Shown here one piece after another: positions 1 to 11,828 of a stretch of 64,000 bases of DNA (the first letter of the stretch is position 1; every line of letters begins with the position of its first letter). The notes below the pieces were generated by a model that was not told the origin of the DNA, did no database searches, and saw only the letters and a list, made by a program, of their open reading frames with translations. The stretch is from Sulfurimonas sp. (GTDB lineage Bacteria > Campylobacterota > Campylobacteria > Campylobacterales > Sulfurimonadaceae), in assembly GCA_013791885.1 (NCBI GenBank), contig VMSZ01000038.1:1-64000 (forward strand), written 5' to 3'. Position numbers and translations under genes: made by a program.

Positions 1-504
1 CTTTCTATAATCATTCCAAAAAAAGCAATTGTTGAAATACAAAAACTGTTTTTTAATAATATAGAACTTTACTATGATCAAACAAATCTTATAATTCATT
101 CAGAACAATATACATTCTTTACAAAACTTATCAATGGAAAATTTCCTGAATATTCAAGAATTATTCCTAAAGAAATTGCTAATACTTTGGTCTTGCCAAA
201 AGCTATTATGATTGATTCAATTAAGCAGATAACAACAATTTCAAATGATGTAAAAATTACCTTTTTAAATGATATTATTACATTTGAATCGCTAAGCGAT
301 GATAATATTGAAGCTAAAACAGAAATATCACACCATACAAACTTTACATCTCCATTTTCTATAGCAATCAATTCTAGATATCTATTGGATTTTTTAAATA
401 GTATCAATAGCTCAGAATTTACTATTGGATTAAATGAAAGTAATCTACCTTTTATATTAAAAGATAATAATTTTAAAACAGTAGTTATGCCTATTGTAAT
501 TTAA
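1..504 (+). CDS. dnaN: DNA polymerase III beta subunit (sliding clamp), 3' part
   Basis: This is the C-terminal part of the ring-shaped clamp that tethers the replicative polymerase to DNA. The frame is open from base 1, so about 167 residues are visible and the start lies outside the window; the ORF track begins only at an internal ATG. Seen: the clamp signature LINGKFPEYSRIIP and the C-terminal VVMPIVI, which matches the usual VVMPMRL-type ending that closes domain 3. gyrB follows 192 bases downstream, as is common near oriC, so the window probably begins just after dnaA-dnaN. Identification is firm; the gene is partial only because of the window edge. Confidence 0.93.
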   Translation, partial: LSIIIPKKAIVEIQKLFFNNIELYYDQTNLIIHSEQYTFFTKLINGKFPEYSRIIPKEIANTLVLPKAIMIDSIKQITTISNDVKITFLNDIITFESLSDDNIEAKTEISHHTNFTSPFSIAINSRYLLDFLNSINSSEFTIGLNESNLPFILKDNNFKTVVMPIVI

Positions 505-512
505 ACAAGAAG

Positions 513-533
513 TATGCTCCTTTTAGGAGTATA
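513..533 (+). terminator. weak hairpin after dnaN
   Basis: An imperfect stem-loop (TATGCTCC, loop TTTT, GGAGTATA with one G-T type pair) follows the dnaN stop by 9 bases. There is no strong T-run behind it, so termination is only a possibility. The rest of the 192-base dnaN-gyrB gap holds a second perfect 6-bp hairpin at 624-638 (TTCACC-AAA-GGTGAA), a small dyad CAGT-AACT-ACTG at 640-651 and a -10-like TTGATAAAAT near 588-598. No convincing small gene is present. Confidence 0.3.
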
Positions 534-696
534 TACACCGCCAAAATCTCTTAGAAAACACCCATAAAACTTACTTTTAGATATTTTTTGATAAAATATC
601 CCTAATTATGCAAAAATGCTATTTTCACCAAAGGTGAAGCAGTAACTACTGAAGATAATTTAGAAAAATAGTCTGAAATATGAAATGGAGTATTAA

Positions 697-3005
<2,309 letters not shown>

Positions 3006-3006
<1 letters not shown>

Positions 3007-4403
3007 TGCTCTTACCACAGACCAAAGAGAGAGAATACCGTTTTAAGTTAGCACTTAGAATGGGACTTCCAATTTTTGCTCTAGTTATAACACTTTTTTT
3101 AACCACTTCAATCAACGTAACTGAAAAACTAACAGCAATTTTTTATATTGAGGCTGTACTTCTTCTTGCGTTTAGCATTTACTTTATACTGTATATTATC
3201 TATATCGGATTTGATACACGTGTAACAGAAATAGTATCAAAAACATTTACAAGAGAGTATCTTTATGAATATCTTAAAAAAGATATTAAAAAAGAGAAAG
3301 AGTATACGCTCATTCTTATCAGTATAGATAATCTTCATGATATAAACGTTATGTATGGAATTAAAAATGGAGATAAAGTTCTTTATGAAGTTGCAAAATG
3401 GATTGGAGAATATATACAAAAAAAAGATATATATAACTTTCCTCTGGGACACATTAAGGGTGGAGACTTTGTTATTGGTTTGAGGGGAAATAAAGATAAA
3501 TATATCTCAATATTGGAACTTATGTGCTTAAATGCTGATGGATTTAAAATAGATGACATAGAAGTAAAAATATCCGGAGCAATCACAGACACCACATTTT
3601 CAGACAAATTAGAATACATGATTGAAAATTTATTTGAAATCCAGGAGATGAAAAGACATAAAAAGTCATCTTTAAAAGATAATACTATTGGCCCGAATGA
3701 TTTAGAGTTATTAGTCATAGATGCATTAAAAAATAAAAACTTTATTCTGATGACCCAGAGTATTTTTGAAAATGGAAAATCGACCCTAAAAGAGTGTTTT
3801 ATAAAATTACAAACATCAGACGGCAAAATGATTTACCAAAAAACCTATTTGAAAGTACTTTCAAAACTAGGTTTAACGCTGGAATATGATCTCATGGTTG
3901 TAGAAAAAACAGTTAAAAAACTGAGTGGCGAAGTGAATGAAATCTTAGTCTTTGACATAGCTCCGACATCTCTGCGAAATCCTATTTTTATAACTAAAAT
4001 AAAAGAGTTGTTAGAACATTATCCGCAAGCTAAAAATAAAATTATGTTTATGCTTTTTGAAAATGAGTACTTTTCAAATATTGACAAATATAATTCTGTT
4101 TTCAAATCTTTAAAGAATTTAGGAGCTTATATAGGAATAGACAAATTAGGTGCCTCTCATACATCTTTTTTATATTTAAGAGATTTAGATATTAATGTTG
4201 TCAGATTTGATTCCTTTTATACAAAAGAGATAAATAAAAATAAGAATATTATAAGTGGGTTAAATCTCAGTGCCCATGATAAAAATATAAAAACATGGGT
4301 TAAGCTCATTGAAGAAAAGAATGATTTTGAAATAGTCAATCACATGAATGTAGATTACTTGCAAGGAAAATATCTTGCACAACTTGAATTAACAAAGGAT
4401 TAA
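3006..4403 (+). CDS. membrane protein with degenerate GGDEF and EAL domains
   Basis: 465 residues. The N-terminus holds two hydrophobic helices (about 17-37 and 43-66). A GGDEF-like domain follows (TLILISIDNLHDINVMYGIKNGDKV), but the signature reads KGGDF near residue 152 in place of GGDEF. The C-terminal half has an EAL-like fold pattern (IGIDKLGASHTSFLYLRDLDINVVRFD, with the terminal VDYLQGKYL resembling the usual QGYYF region), yet the catalytic EAL triplet is absent (KECFIKL at that place). Known of such families: degenerate pairs usually bind c-di-GMP or a partner rather than make or degrade it. Inference: a membrane c-di-GMP receptor or scaffold. It overlaps gyrB by one base and is followed one base later by queF, an unusual setting. 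Confidence 0.75.
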
Positions 4404-4404
4404 A

Positions 4405-4782
4405 ATGAAATATGGCGAAAAAATAGTAACTGAATTTGACGTGGCAAAAGATTTAGAAATCTGGCCAAATGAACATAAAAAGAATTATCTTATAAAGGTT
4501 GTTTTACCGGAATTTTGTTCGCTTTGTCCAAGAAGCGGTTATCCTGATTTTGCAACTATCTATCTTGAATATACACCGGATGCCTATGTCGTAGAGTTAA
4601 AAGCTGTAAAACTTTACATTAATTCGTTTATGAATCGATCAATTTCTCATGAAAACGCAGCAAATGAAATATATGATGTAATCTATGATAAAATAAAACC
4701 AAAATATTTAAAGTTAACGGCAGATTTTAACCCGAGAGGGAATGTTCATACCGTCGTGGAGATAGACAGCTCAAAACTTTAA
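4405..4782 (+). CDS. queF: NADPH-dependent 7-cyano-7-deazaguanine reductase
   Basis: Reduces preQ0 to preQ1 in queuosine biosynthesis. 125 residues, the size of the short (unimodular) QueF type. Seen: the catalytic-cysteine segment PEFCSLCPRSGYPDFAT, with the following aspartate region, and the QueF family motif ELKAVKLYINSFMNRSISHE that binds substrate and NADPH. The C-terminal TADFNPRGNVHTVVEID is also typical. It starts one base after the stop of the GGDEF/EAL-like gene, so it is in the gyrB operon by spacing. No preQ1 riboswitch is evident upstream, as expected for an internal operon gene. Confidence 0.95.
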   Translation: MKYGEKIVTEFDVAKDLEIWPNEHKKNYLIKVVLPEFCSLCPRSGYPDFATIYLEYTPDAYVVELKAVKLYINSFMNRSISHENAANEIYDVIYDKIKPKYLKLTADFNPRGNVHTVVEIDSSKL

Positions 4783-4809
4783 TTTTTTAAAATTTGTTAG
4801 GAGTCGCGT

Positions 4810-5277
4810 ATGTTTGATAATTTATTTGGCAAAAAATCTAAAGTTGATGATGAAGTAACAATAAACGCACATATAGCAGAAAAAATTGCACATATGAATC
4901 TTACAGATATGCGGGCTTATCTTAACAACAGAATAACAGGTTTTGATGTTTGCGAGTTTGGACTTAGTGAAGTTATGAAAAAATTAACCACTGAGGATGA
5001 AGAGAGTGAACAAAGATATTTAAAGATAGATGATATGGATACGAAGATAAAAAAGGCTTTTGATATTGTTTTGATGATTGCAGTTCATAAAAAAATAAGT
5101 GTGAAAACCGTTGAATATATGCAAGAATTTTTAGAAGTTTACAGAGACATTATAGAGAGCTTTGATACAAGAAATAAACAGATATATGGTTCGAAACTTG
5201 CTGATGGACTGAAAATGGCGATAAAGGGTGTAAACGCCAGAGAAGAGTTAAAAAATAAGATGCAAGTTTTAGGCTAA
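4810..5277 (+). CDS. hypothetical protein, helical, Campylobacterota type
   Basis: 155 residues that I do not recognise. Seen: an N-terminal MFDNLFGKKSK stretch, then a largely helical, charged and soluble protein without signal peptide or membrane segment (DMDTKIKKAFDIVLMIAVHKKISVKTVEYMQEFLEVYRDIIESFD). A good ribosome site (TAGGAG) precedes the ATG. It lies 27 bases after queF, probably the last gene of the gyrB operon. Its 3' end overlaps the convergent CCA-adding-type gene by nine bases. Likely cytosolic; no function can be assigned from sequence. Confidence 0.7.
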   Translation: MFDNLFGKKSKVDDEVTINAHIAEKIAHMNLTDMRAYLNNRITGFDVCEFGLSEVMKKLTTEDEESEQRYLKIDDMDTKIKKAFDIVLMIAVHKKISVKTVEYMQEFLEVYRDIIESFDTRNKQIYGSKLADGLKMAIKGVNAREELKNKMQVLG

Positions 5278-6507
5278 CAACTCTTTTTTTAACCAAAGTA
5301 TCGCTTCGCCATGCGTCTTAAAAACCCCATCCATTTGTGCCTCATATGCAGATGCAAGTATCTGTGAAAAACTTTTTGATGGTGGAACTCCTAAATGGAT
5401 TAAATCTCTTCCCTGAACTAAAGCTTTAATTTTTTTATGTAAGACACCTAACTCTTTCGCTCTGTTTTGTATTTTTGTAAAACTCTCTTGCTTCTCAGGG
5501 TAGATTGCCAAATGGATTAAAACAGTGTGCTGAAGATTTGTTTTTGTGGCTAGTCTATAAATTTCCGAGTCAGACATTTTTTTATTTAAACGGTATTGCG
5601 TTAGTACTAAAACTGAGGAGAGAATTTTTCGCTCATGTGAAAGCTTTTCCAGAAAAGAAATTTTTTTATCTTCACTCAAAAAATAACACAAAAGAGACAA
5701 CATTAAAATGATGTTAGTCTTTTCATCCTTTATTTTATGTTGAACCATTTCATCTAAAGCGAGAAGTGTTTTATGCCAAGCATCTTCGCTCAATGAATAA
5801 AGTTCACTAAAATAGGAAAACGCACCCAGTTTTTTGAAAAGAATGAGTCCTAAAGATGGTTTTTGTGATTCTAAAAGAAGTTTTTTTATTTCATCAAAAA
5901 TTCGCTCCTTAGGAAGTTCATGCAACATATTTTTATGAATCATTTCTTGGCAAAGCTCAAAAAGTCCTCTGCTCATAGACAAATTATATCTTGAGCAAAA
6001 TTGTATACCTCGTAAAATTCTCAATGGGTCTTCTGCAAATGTTGTCTTATTCACAAAGTGCAAGCTACTGCTTTTTAAGTCTTCTACACCATGGTGAGGA
6101 TCTAAAATAATTTTCTTTTCTACATCAAAACCGATAGCATTTATTGTGAAGTCACGTCTTGATGAGGCCGTTTCAAAATTTAGATGAGAATAAGTAGAAA
6201 CCTCAAAACCTTTATGTCCCGAGGAAATTTTAGTTTCAAGTCTTGGGAGTGAAAAATCCAAATCCAAATCTTCAAAAAACAGTTTGCATACGCCAAAACT
6301 TTTTCCAACTTGATTGATATTACCAAACTCTTTTAAAACTTCTTCAACTTTATCTAGAGTGGAAATACCGTAAAGTTCTATGTCAATGTCTTTAGATTCT
6401 TTTCCTAAGAGAGAATCTCTCACATAGCCGCCAACAATTACTGCGTTGATATTAAGATTGTTTAGTTTTTTAAAGATGATGTCTAATTTGCGTGGATATT
6501 TAATCAT
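5269..6507 (-). CDS. CCA tRNA nucleotidyltransferase / poly(A) polymerase family protein
   Basis: 412 residues of the class II nucleotidyltransferase family that adds or repairs the CCA tail of tRNA. Seen: the GG...DxD active site (VGGYVRDSLLGKESKDIDIELYG, residues about 25-47), the RRDFTINAIGFD motif, the product-side HGVEDLKSSSLHFV, and the RG-motif EDPLRILRGIQFCSRYNL. The C-terminal half is the helical RNA-binding part and ends in a segment common in bacterial CCA enzymes. Whether it adds full CCA, only A, or poly(A) cannot be told here. It is transcribed divergently from typA. Confidence 0.88.
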   Translation of the reverse strand: MIKYPRKLDIIFKKLNNLNINAVIVGGYVRDSLLGKESKDIDIELYGISTLDKVEEVLKEFGNINQVGKSFGVCKLFFEDLDLDFSLPRLETKISSGHKGFEVSTYSHLNFETASSRRDFTINAIGFDVEKKIILDPHHGVEDLKSSSLHFVNKTTFAEDPLRILRGIQFCSRYNLSMSRGLFELCQEMIHKNMLHELPKERIFDEIKKLLLESQKPSLGLILFKKLGAFSYFSELYSLSEDAWHKTLLALDEMVQHKIKDEKTNIILMLSLLCYFLSEDKKISFLEKLSHERKILSSVLVLTQYRLNKKMSDSEIYRLATKTNLQHTVLIHLAIYPEKQESFTKIQNRAKELGVLHKKIKALVQGRDLIHLGVPPSKSFSQILASAYEAQMDGVFKTHGEAILWLKKELLA

Positions 6508-6607
6508 TTGGTACTTTTTAGAAGATTTTATTTCTCAAATATAACGAATTTTACAATTAAATATAAGGTTTTGGATAGTTTAAATGATAGTATAACATTA
6601 ATTTGGG

Positions 6608-6654
6608 TATAATCGCGAAAATTTTTAGCCTAAAGTTTCAGATGAATTTGAAAC
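6608..6654 (+). promoter_or_regulatory. typA promoter and leader hairpin
   Basis: A consensus -10 (TATAAT, 6608-6613) lies 60 bases upstream of the TTG start of typA. The leader contains a perfect 6-bp inverted repeat, GTTTCA (6635-6640) and TGAAAC (6649-6654), close upstream of the AAGGA ribosome site. The rest of the 166-base divergent gap is AT-rich with no other clear element. Confidence 0.6.
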
Positions 6655-6673
6655 GATACAAAAAGGAATACAC

Positions 6674-8476
6674 TTGCAAAAAATAAGAAATATTGCAGTT
6701 ATCGCACACGTTGACCACGGTAAAACTACGCTAGTTGACGGATTGCTTGAGCAATCTGGAACATATGGTGCACACGAAGCACACGATGAAAGAGCAATGG
6801 ATAGTAATGCTCTTGAGAAAGAGCGTGGTATTACGATTCTTTCTAAAAATACGGCTATTCGTTACAAAGATTACAAAATTAACATTATTGATACTCCGGG
6901 CCACGCCGACTTCGGTGGTGAAGTTGAACGCGTTCTTAAAATGGTAGATGGTGTTTTAGTTCTTGTTGATGCTTATGAGGGTGTTATGCCTCAAACGAAG
7001 TTTGTTGTTAAGAAGATGCTTGCTCTTGGTAAAAAACCAATTGTTGTTATTAACAAAATTGACAAACCTTCTGCTGATCCAGAACGTGTTGTTGATGAAA
7101 TGTTTGACCTATTCGCTGCAATGGGTGCAACTGACGATCAGCAAGATTTCCCTATTATTTATGCTGCAGCGCGTAATGGTATGGCAAAACTTAACATGGA
7201 TGATCCAGACGGTGATTTCGAATGTATTTTCGAAACAATCCTTGCTAATATACCTGAGCCAGAGGGTGACAGAGAAAATCACACTCAAGCACAGGTATTT
7301 ACGCTTGACTATGACAACTATGTTGGAAAAATCGGGATTTCTCGTATTTTCAACGGTGTTATCAGAAAAGGTGACAATGTTATGTTAGCGAAAGCTGACG
7401 GTGAACTTGTAAAAGGTAAAATTTCTAAACTTATTGGTTTTCACGGTCTAAACCGTATGGAAATTCAAGAAGCTGAAGCGGGCGATATCGTTGCGTTTGC
7501 CGGCTTAGAAACTGTGGATGTTGGAGATACAATTTGTGATCCTGCTAATCCAATGCCACTTGATCCAATGCACATCGAAGAACCGACACTTACAGTTGTA
7601 TTTTCTGTAAATGATTCTCCACTTGCTGGTCAAGAAGGTAAACACGTTACTTCAAACAAATTAAGAGAGCGTTTAGAGTTCGAAATGACAACAAACGTTG
7701 CTATGAGACTTGAAGTTGTTGGCGAGGGTAAATTTAAAGTTTCAGGTCGTGGTGAGCTTCAAATTACTATTCTTGCTGAGAATATGCGTCGTGAAAACTT
7801 TGAATTTGGTGTTTCTCGTCCAGAAGTTATCGTTAGAGTAATTGAGGGTGTTAAATGTGAACCATTTGAGCACCTGGTTATCGACGTTCCTGAAACTTTA
7901 AGCGGTTCAGTAATTGAGCGTCTTGGAAAACGTAAAGCAGAGATGAAATCTATGTTGCCAATGGGTCAAGGTTTCCAAAGAATCGAGTTTGAAATTCCAG
8001 CTCGTGCTCTTATCGGTTTCCGTGGACAGTTCTTAACTGATACAAAAGGTGAGGGAATTATGAACCACTCATTCTTAGAATTCCGTCCATACTCTGGAAC
8101 TGTTGAGTCAAGAACTTACGGTGCACTTATTTCAATGGAAAATGGGGATACTTTAGCGTATTCACTATTTAACATCCAAGACCGTGGTGTTCTTTTCATC
8201 AACCCACAAACGCAAGTATACGAAGGTATGATTGTTGGTGAGCACTCTCGTTCAAATGACCTTGTTGTTAACCCGATTAAAGGTAAAGCACAATCAAACG
8301 TTCGTTCATCTGGTGCTGATGAAGCTATTAAACTTATCCCACCTCGTGATATGTCACTAGAGCGTGCTCTAGAGTGGATTGAAGATGATGAACTTCTTGA
8401 AGTTACACCAAAATCTATTCGTATTCGTAAAAGATTTTTAACAGAATCAGAAAGAAAACGTAACACTCGTAAATAG
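6674..8476 (+). CDS. typA: ribosome-associated translational GTPase BipA/TypA
   Basis: EF-G-like GTPase that binds the ribosome and aids assembly and stress or cold adaptation. 600 residues, normal for the family. Seen: G1 AHVDHGKTT (residues 11-19), switch [18 protein letters not shown]-Tu-like domain II, and the BipA C-terminal region ending in [19 protein letters not shown]. The start is TTG at 6674, chosen because AAGGA sits at the right distance and the protein aligns from [12 protein letters not shown]. Codon use is strongly biased, as in highly expressed genes. It stands alone between a promoter and a strong terminator. Confidence 0.96.
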   Translation: MQKIRNIAVIAHVDHGKTTLVDGLLEQSGTYGAHEAHDERAMDSNALEKERGITILSKNTAIRYKDYKINIIDTPGHADFGGEVERVLKMVDGVLVLVDAYEGVMPQTKFVVKKMLALGKKPIVVINKIDKPSADPERVVDEMFDLFAAMGATDDQQDFPIIYAAARNGMAKLNMDDPDGDFECIFETILANIPEPEGDRENHTQAQVFTLDYDNYVGKIGISRIFNGVIRKGDNVMLAKADGELVKGKISKLIGFHGLNRMEIQEAEAGDIVAFAGLETVDVGDTICDPANPMPLDPMHIEEPTLTVVFSVNDSPLAGQEGKHVTSNKLRERLEFEMTTNVAMRLEVVGEGKFKVSGRGELQITILAENMRRENFEFGVSRPEVIVRVIEGVKCEPFEHLVIDVPETLSGSVIERLGKRKAEMKSMLPMGQGFQRIEFEIPARALIGFRGQFLTDTKGEGIMNHSFLEFRPYSGTVESRTYGALISMENGDTLAYSLFNIQDRGVLFINPQTQVYEGMIVGEHSRSNDLVVNPIKGKAQSNVRSSGADEAIKLIPPRDMSLERALEWIEDDELLEVTPKSIRIRKRFLTESERKRNTRK

Positions 8477-8491
8477 AAATATTTTCACAAA

Positions 8492-8515
8492 ACTCGCAAA
8501 AGAAATTTTGCGAGT
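8492..8515 (+). terminator. typA terminator, 10-bp stem with GAAA tetraloop
   Basis: A perfect 10-bp stem, ACTCGCAAAA / TTTTGCGAGT, encloses a GAAA (GNRA-type) tetraloop 15 bases after the typA stop. A pyrimidine- and T-rich tract follows (CTTCTTCCCCTTTTT). It also separates typA from the nrdB promoter. Confidence 0.85.
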
Positions 8516-8578
8516 AAATCCTTCTTCCCCTTTTTAAATTTTCAATCTTCCTCAAATCTGATATTTATATTGAGATGG

Positions 8579-8584
8579 TATAAT
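8579..8584 (+). promoter_or_regulatory. nrdB -10 box
   Basis: TATAAT 32 bases upstream of the nrdB ATG, in the AT-rich setting with periodic T-runs typical of Campylobacterota sigma-70 promoters. No NrdR box pair was recognised. Confidence 0.6.
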
Positions 8585-8615
8585 CATAAACTTTATAAAG
8601 TATTTGGAGCCATAA

Positions 8616-9638
8616 ATGAAAAGAAAACAAATATATAATCCTGACTCAACTGAAAATGTAAACGATAGAAGAATTTTTGGCGGCAATCCAACAGGTATTT
8701 TTGAACTCAATAACATTAAATATCAGTGGGCATATAACCTTTGGGAAATGATGTTAAACAATACTTGGTTTCCAAAAGAAGTAGACATGACGCGTGATGT
8801 TAATGATTACAAGAATCTTACAGAAACAGAAAAAAAAGCCTATGATAAGGCACTTTCACAACTCATTTTTATGGACTCATTGCAAACAAATAATATTATT
8901 GATAATGTAAATCCTTATGTAACGGCCCCTGAAGTAAATCTTATTTTGGTTCGTCAATCTTTTGAAGAAGCACTGCATTCACAATCTTACGCAGTAATGG
9001 TTGACAGTATTTCAACAAACTCGGCAGAAATTTATGATTTATGGCGTCGTGATATGATGCTTAAAAGTAAAAATGATGCAATTGCCCGCGTGTATCAGGA
9101 CCTTGCAAAAGACCCTTCAGAATACAACTTTTTAAAAGCGTGTTTTGCAAACCAAATTCTTGAAGGAATTTATTTTTATAGCGGCTTTGCTTATATTTAT
9201 ACTTTAGCACGCTCTGGAAAGATGCTTGGTTCCGCACAAATGATACGTTTTATTCAAAGAGATGAAGTGACACACTTGGTGCTATTCCAAAATCTTATTA
9301 ACACGTTAAGAAAAGAGAGAGCGGACCTTTTCACAGATAAACTCAGAGCTGAAGTAATTGAGATGTTTAAAGAGGCGGTCAAGTTAGAATCTGCTTGGGG
9401 ACAATATATTACTCAAGGTCAAATCCTTGGTTTAACTGACAGCATTGTTGAGCAATATATTCAATTTTTGGCTGATGAGAGATTAAACGCAGTCGGTTTT
9501 GATAAACTTTATAATGTTTCAAATCCTATTAAATGGGTAGGAGATTTTGCAAAATTCAATGATCAAAAAACAAACTTTTTTGAAGGAACCGTTACAAACT
9601 ATTCAAAAGGAAGTTTGTCATTTGATGACGATTTCTAA
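8616..9638 (+). CDS. nrdB: class Ia ribonucleotide reductase beta subunit
   Basis: Small subunit that holds the diiron-tyrosyl radical cofactor for making deoxyribonucleotides, partner of NrdA. 340 residues. Seen: the first metal ligand in FMDSLQTNN near residue 86, the [10 protein letters not shown] block (E, H three further on, Y four further, the E115-H118-Y122 spacing of E. coli NrdB, so the radical tyrosine is kept), a second glutamate in [11 protein letters not shown] and the DEVTH block near 217. nrdA is not adjacent, as in other Campylobacterota. A nitrilase-family gene starts three bases after the stop. Confidence 0.95.
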   Translation: MKRKQIYNPDSTENVNDRRIFGGNPTGIFELNNIKYQWAYNLWEMMLNNTWFPKEVDMTRDVNDYKNLTETEKKAYDKALSQLIFMDSLQTNNIIDNVNPYVTAPEVNLILVRQSFEEALHSQSYAVMVDSISTNSAEIYDLWRRDMMLKSKNDAIARVYQDLAKDPSEYNFLKACFANQILEGIYFYSGFAYIYTLARSGKMLGSAQMIRFIQRDEVTHLVLFQNLINTLRKERADLFTDKLRAEVIEMFKEAVKLESAWGQYITQGQILGLTDSIVEQYIQFLADERLNAVGFDKLYNVSNPIKWVGDFAKFNDQKTNFFEGTVTNYSKGSLSFDDDF

Positions 9639-9641
9639 AAA

Positions 9642-10370
9642 ATGAGCAGTTATAAATTCTGCTCACTCTCCTTTGAGACAACTGCTAACTATAACACTAA
9701 CTTAGAAACTCTGCTAACACTTATAAAACAAACTTCAGATTATTCGCTTATTGTTGCCCCTGAAGTTTGTCTCACCGGCTTTGATTATGATAATTTTGAC
9801 GAGGTTTGTGAGTTCTCTGCGTTTGCAAATGAAGAGATACGAAAAGTTTCACACCATAAAATTATAGTGTTCACTATGATAGAAAAACGTGGCGATAAAG
9901 TTTATAATTTTGCAAAGCTGTTTCACAATGGTAAAGTTCTGCATGAGAGGGCCAAGGCAAAACTTTTTCGTTTTGGCGGCGAAGAGAAATTTTTCTCTGA
10001 AGCGAATGAAGATGAAGTACAAATAGTAGAAGTAGATGGCATGAAAATAGGTATATTAATCTGTTTTGAGCTGCGTTTTAAAGCTTTGTGGCAAAAATTA
10101 GAAGGAAGTGACGTGATTGTTGTGCCATCATGGTGGGGAGCTTTGAGAGCTTTACACTTTAAAGCACTCACTAACGCACTTGCAATTATGAACCAGTGTT
10201 ATGTTATAGCGAGCGACAGTCAAAATAGAGAGTGTACAGGACTAAGCGGAATAATTACACCTCAGGGCATTGAAGAGCGCAATGGGAATAAGCCTTGCTT
10301 AGAACTTGAATATAATAAAAAAGAGATCAGCCTTATGAGGCGATATATGAATGTGGGGATAGATGGATAG
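9642..10370 (+). CDS. carbon-nitrogen hydrolase (nitrilase superfamily)
   Basis: 242 residues of the nitrilase/amidase superfamily, which hydrolyses non-peptide C-N bonds. The catalytic triad is visible: E41 in VAPEVCLTG, lysine near 105-107 in RAKAKLF, and C141 in ILICFELRF. Substrate cannot be assigned; the short form resembles omega-amidase-like and Nit-like enzymes. The gene follows nrdB by three bases and overlaps pcm by eight, so the three are probably co-transcribed. With the adjacent isoaspartate methyltransferase, a shared role in repair or clearance of damaged amides is an attractive but unproven inference. Confidence 0.87.
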   Translation: MSSYKFCSLSFETTANYNTNLETLLTLIKQTSDYSLIVAPEVCLTGFDYDNFDEVCEFSAFANEEIRKVSHHKIIVFTMIEKRGDKVYNFAKLFHNGKVLHERAKAKLFRFGGEEKFFSEANEDEVQIVEVDGMKIGILICFELRFKALWQKLEGSDVIVVPSWWGALRALHFKALTNALAIMNQCYVIASDSQNRECTGLSGIITPQGIEERNGNKPCLELEYNKKEISLMRRYMNVGIDG

Positions 10371-11001
10371 AATTACAGCCACCAAAACAGCTCGTTTGGC
10401 ACAAGAGTGCAGTGAAAAATTTAGTTTAAGTCCCGAGGTGAAAAATGCTATTGCTCAGACAAGTCGTGAGCTTTTTGTGCCGAGCAGTTTTAAGCATAGT
10501 GCATATAAGTTAGATGCACTTCCAATAGGTGCAAAACAGTATATAAGTTCACCTTTGACCGTCGCTAAAATGACAGAGTATTTACAGCCAAAAGGGGCAG
10601 ACAAAGTTCTGGAAATTGGCTGTGGAAGCGGTTATCAAGCCGCAGTGCTCTCCCACCTGTTTCGCGGTGTCTTTACAATCGAGAGAATAGAGATGTTGAT
10701 GCTCGAAGCAAAACAGCGTTTTCGTGAACTTGGAGTCAATAATATTCATACGAAAATAGATGATGGGCAAAACGGCTGGAAGCAGTATGCGCCATATGAT
10801 AGAATTCTGTTTTCAGCTTCGGCAAAAGAAATTCCTGCAAAACTTTTTGAACAGCTTCGTGATGGCGGTATTTTGGTCGCACCAATGGATAATGGTTCCA
10901 AACAGATTATTACCCGCTTTGTTAAAAAAGGCACAGTGATTGAAAAAACAGAACTAGAAATCTGTGATTTTGTGCCTATTTTAGACGGAATACAGAAGTA
11001 A
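10363..11001 (+). CDS. pcm: protein-L-isoaspartate O-methyltransferase
   Basis: Transfers a methyl group from S-adenosylmethionine to L-isoaspartyl residues in aged proteins so that they can revert to normal aspartate. 212 residues. Seen: the SAM-binding motif VLEIGCGSGYQAAVLSHL, the family pattern PIGAKQYISSPLTVAKMTEYL (usual form: PIGYGQTISQPYIVA), and the C-terminal GGILVAPM. Starts inside the end of the nitrilase-family gene (8-base overlap, other frame). Good family match; enzyme activity inferred from that. Confidence 0.93.
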   Translation: MDRITATKTARLAQECSEKFSLSPEVKNAIAQTSRELFVPSSFKHSAYKLDALPIGAKQYISSPLTVAKMTEYLQPKGADKVLEIGCGSGYQAAVLSHLFRGVFTIERIEMLMLEAKQRFRELGVNNIHTKIDDGQNGWKQYAPYDRILFSASAKEIPAKLFEQLRDGGILVAPMDNGSKQIITRFVKKGTVIEKTELEICDFVPILDGIQK

Positions 11002-11012
11002 GTTTAGTTTCT

Positions 11013-11696
11013 TTAATTGTTTGGCGCCAATAATTCTAATTGAGCTTTTATCTTATAGCTTAGAGGTTTTACTTTATTTAGATTACTGTATTGTGCGCTG
11101 TTGTAAGCATCACTTATTTCTTTGAAATATGTTTTATAATCGTTGAGATAATCTAAAACAGGTTTTTCTATTTCTTCATCGAGATAAAGTTCGGTAACAG
11201 TAACAACAACAGCAGACCATTTTGCATCAAATTCTTTTTCTAGTTTTAAGCGAGGCTGTTTGATGAAAGAATTTTTGATATTGCTGAGTTGACGCCAATT
11301 TTCGGATAATTCAGAGTAACCTATCATTGCAATTCTTTTATTAAAAGCATCCAATTTATGCAGGATGTGAAGATGATTCTTTTCAAGTTCAGGAGCTTTT
11401 TTTTGTAAATGTTTGCTGATCTCATTGATAAGCGCGGTGTATAAAGCTATATCTTTTTGAAGCTCTTCTTTGTTGTCGTTTGCAATGCTAAGTGTTTTAA
11501 TTTGACCTGTTATAGATTCAATATCAGTTTTATATTTTGCAATTTTTGTATATTCGCCTCTCTTGAGAATCGCGTTGACATCACTTACATTTTCTCTAAA
11601 AGCTTCACGAATGTCTTTTGTTTGCCAAGTGTCAATATAGTGTAAACCGGCGTGGAGTTCCCAAAAAATACAAATTAATATAAGTAGATATTTCAT
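11013..11696 (-). CDS. hypothetical exported helical protein
   Basis: 227 residues, not recognised. A signal peptide is likely (MKYLLILICIFWELHAG, possible cleavage after the LHA). The mature part is helical with heptad-like charged stretches (IESITGQIKTLSIANDNKEELQKDIALYTALINEISKHLQKKAPELEK) and no further membrane segment, so a periplasmic protein is expected. It is convergent with pcm (11 bases) and divergent from thyX, sharing with it an unusual nested inverted repeat. Function unknown. Confidence 0.7.
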   Translation of the reverse strand: MKYLLILICIFWELHAGLHYIDTWQTKDIREAFRENVSDVNAILKRGEYTKIAKYKTDIESITGQIKTLSIANDNKEELQKDIALYTALINEISKHLQKKAPELEKNHLHILHKLDAFNKRIAMIGYSELSENWRQLSNIKNSFIKQPRLKLEKEFDAKWSAVVVTVTELYLDEEIEKPVLDYLNDYKTYFKEISDAYNSAQYSNLNKVKPLSYKIKAQLELLAPNN

Positions 11697-11734
11697 GACT
11701 TTATTCTCCTAATATAAGTATTCTGAAAAAGGAT

Positions 11735-11791
11735 TATAAACTTCACTTATTACAAAATTATTACTGTAATTTTAAACAATTGAAGTTTATA
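11735..11791. promoter_or_regulatory. nested inverted repeat between divergent genes
   Basis: A perfect 11-bp inverted repeat (TATAAACTTCA at 11735-11745, TGAAGTTTATA at 11781-11791) encloses a second one (AAAATTA at 11754-11760, TAATTTT at 11767-11773) with almost the same centre. It lies in the 132-base gap between the exported protein and thyX. It could be an operator for a dimeric or tetrameric regulator acting on both genes, or form a long hairpin in the RNA. Confidence 0.5.
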
Positions 11792-11828
11792 TAGTGTAAA
11801 ATAAGCAAAATAAAGTAGAGGCGAAATT

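Noticed and set aside
602-671. Possible relic peptide (NAIFTKGEAVTTEDNLEK frame) before gyrB
   Set aside because: The frame opens after a stop without any usable start codon or ribosome site and is only about 20 residues long; more likely untranslated leader.
1-696. Replication origin in the left edge
   Set aside because: No cluster of DnaA boxes (TTATCCACA-like) is visible; the origin is probably to the left, near dnaA.
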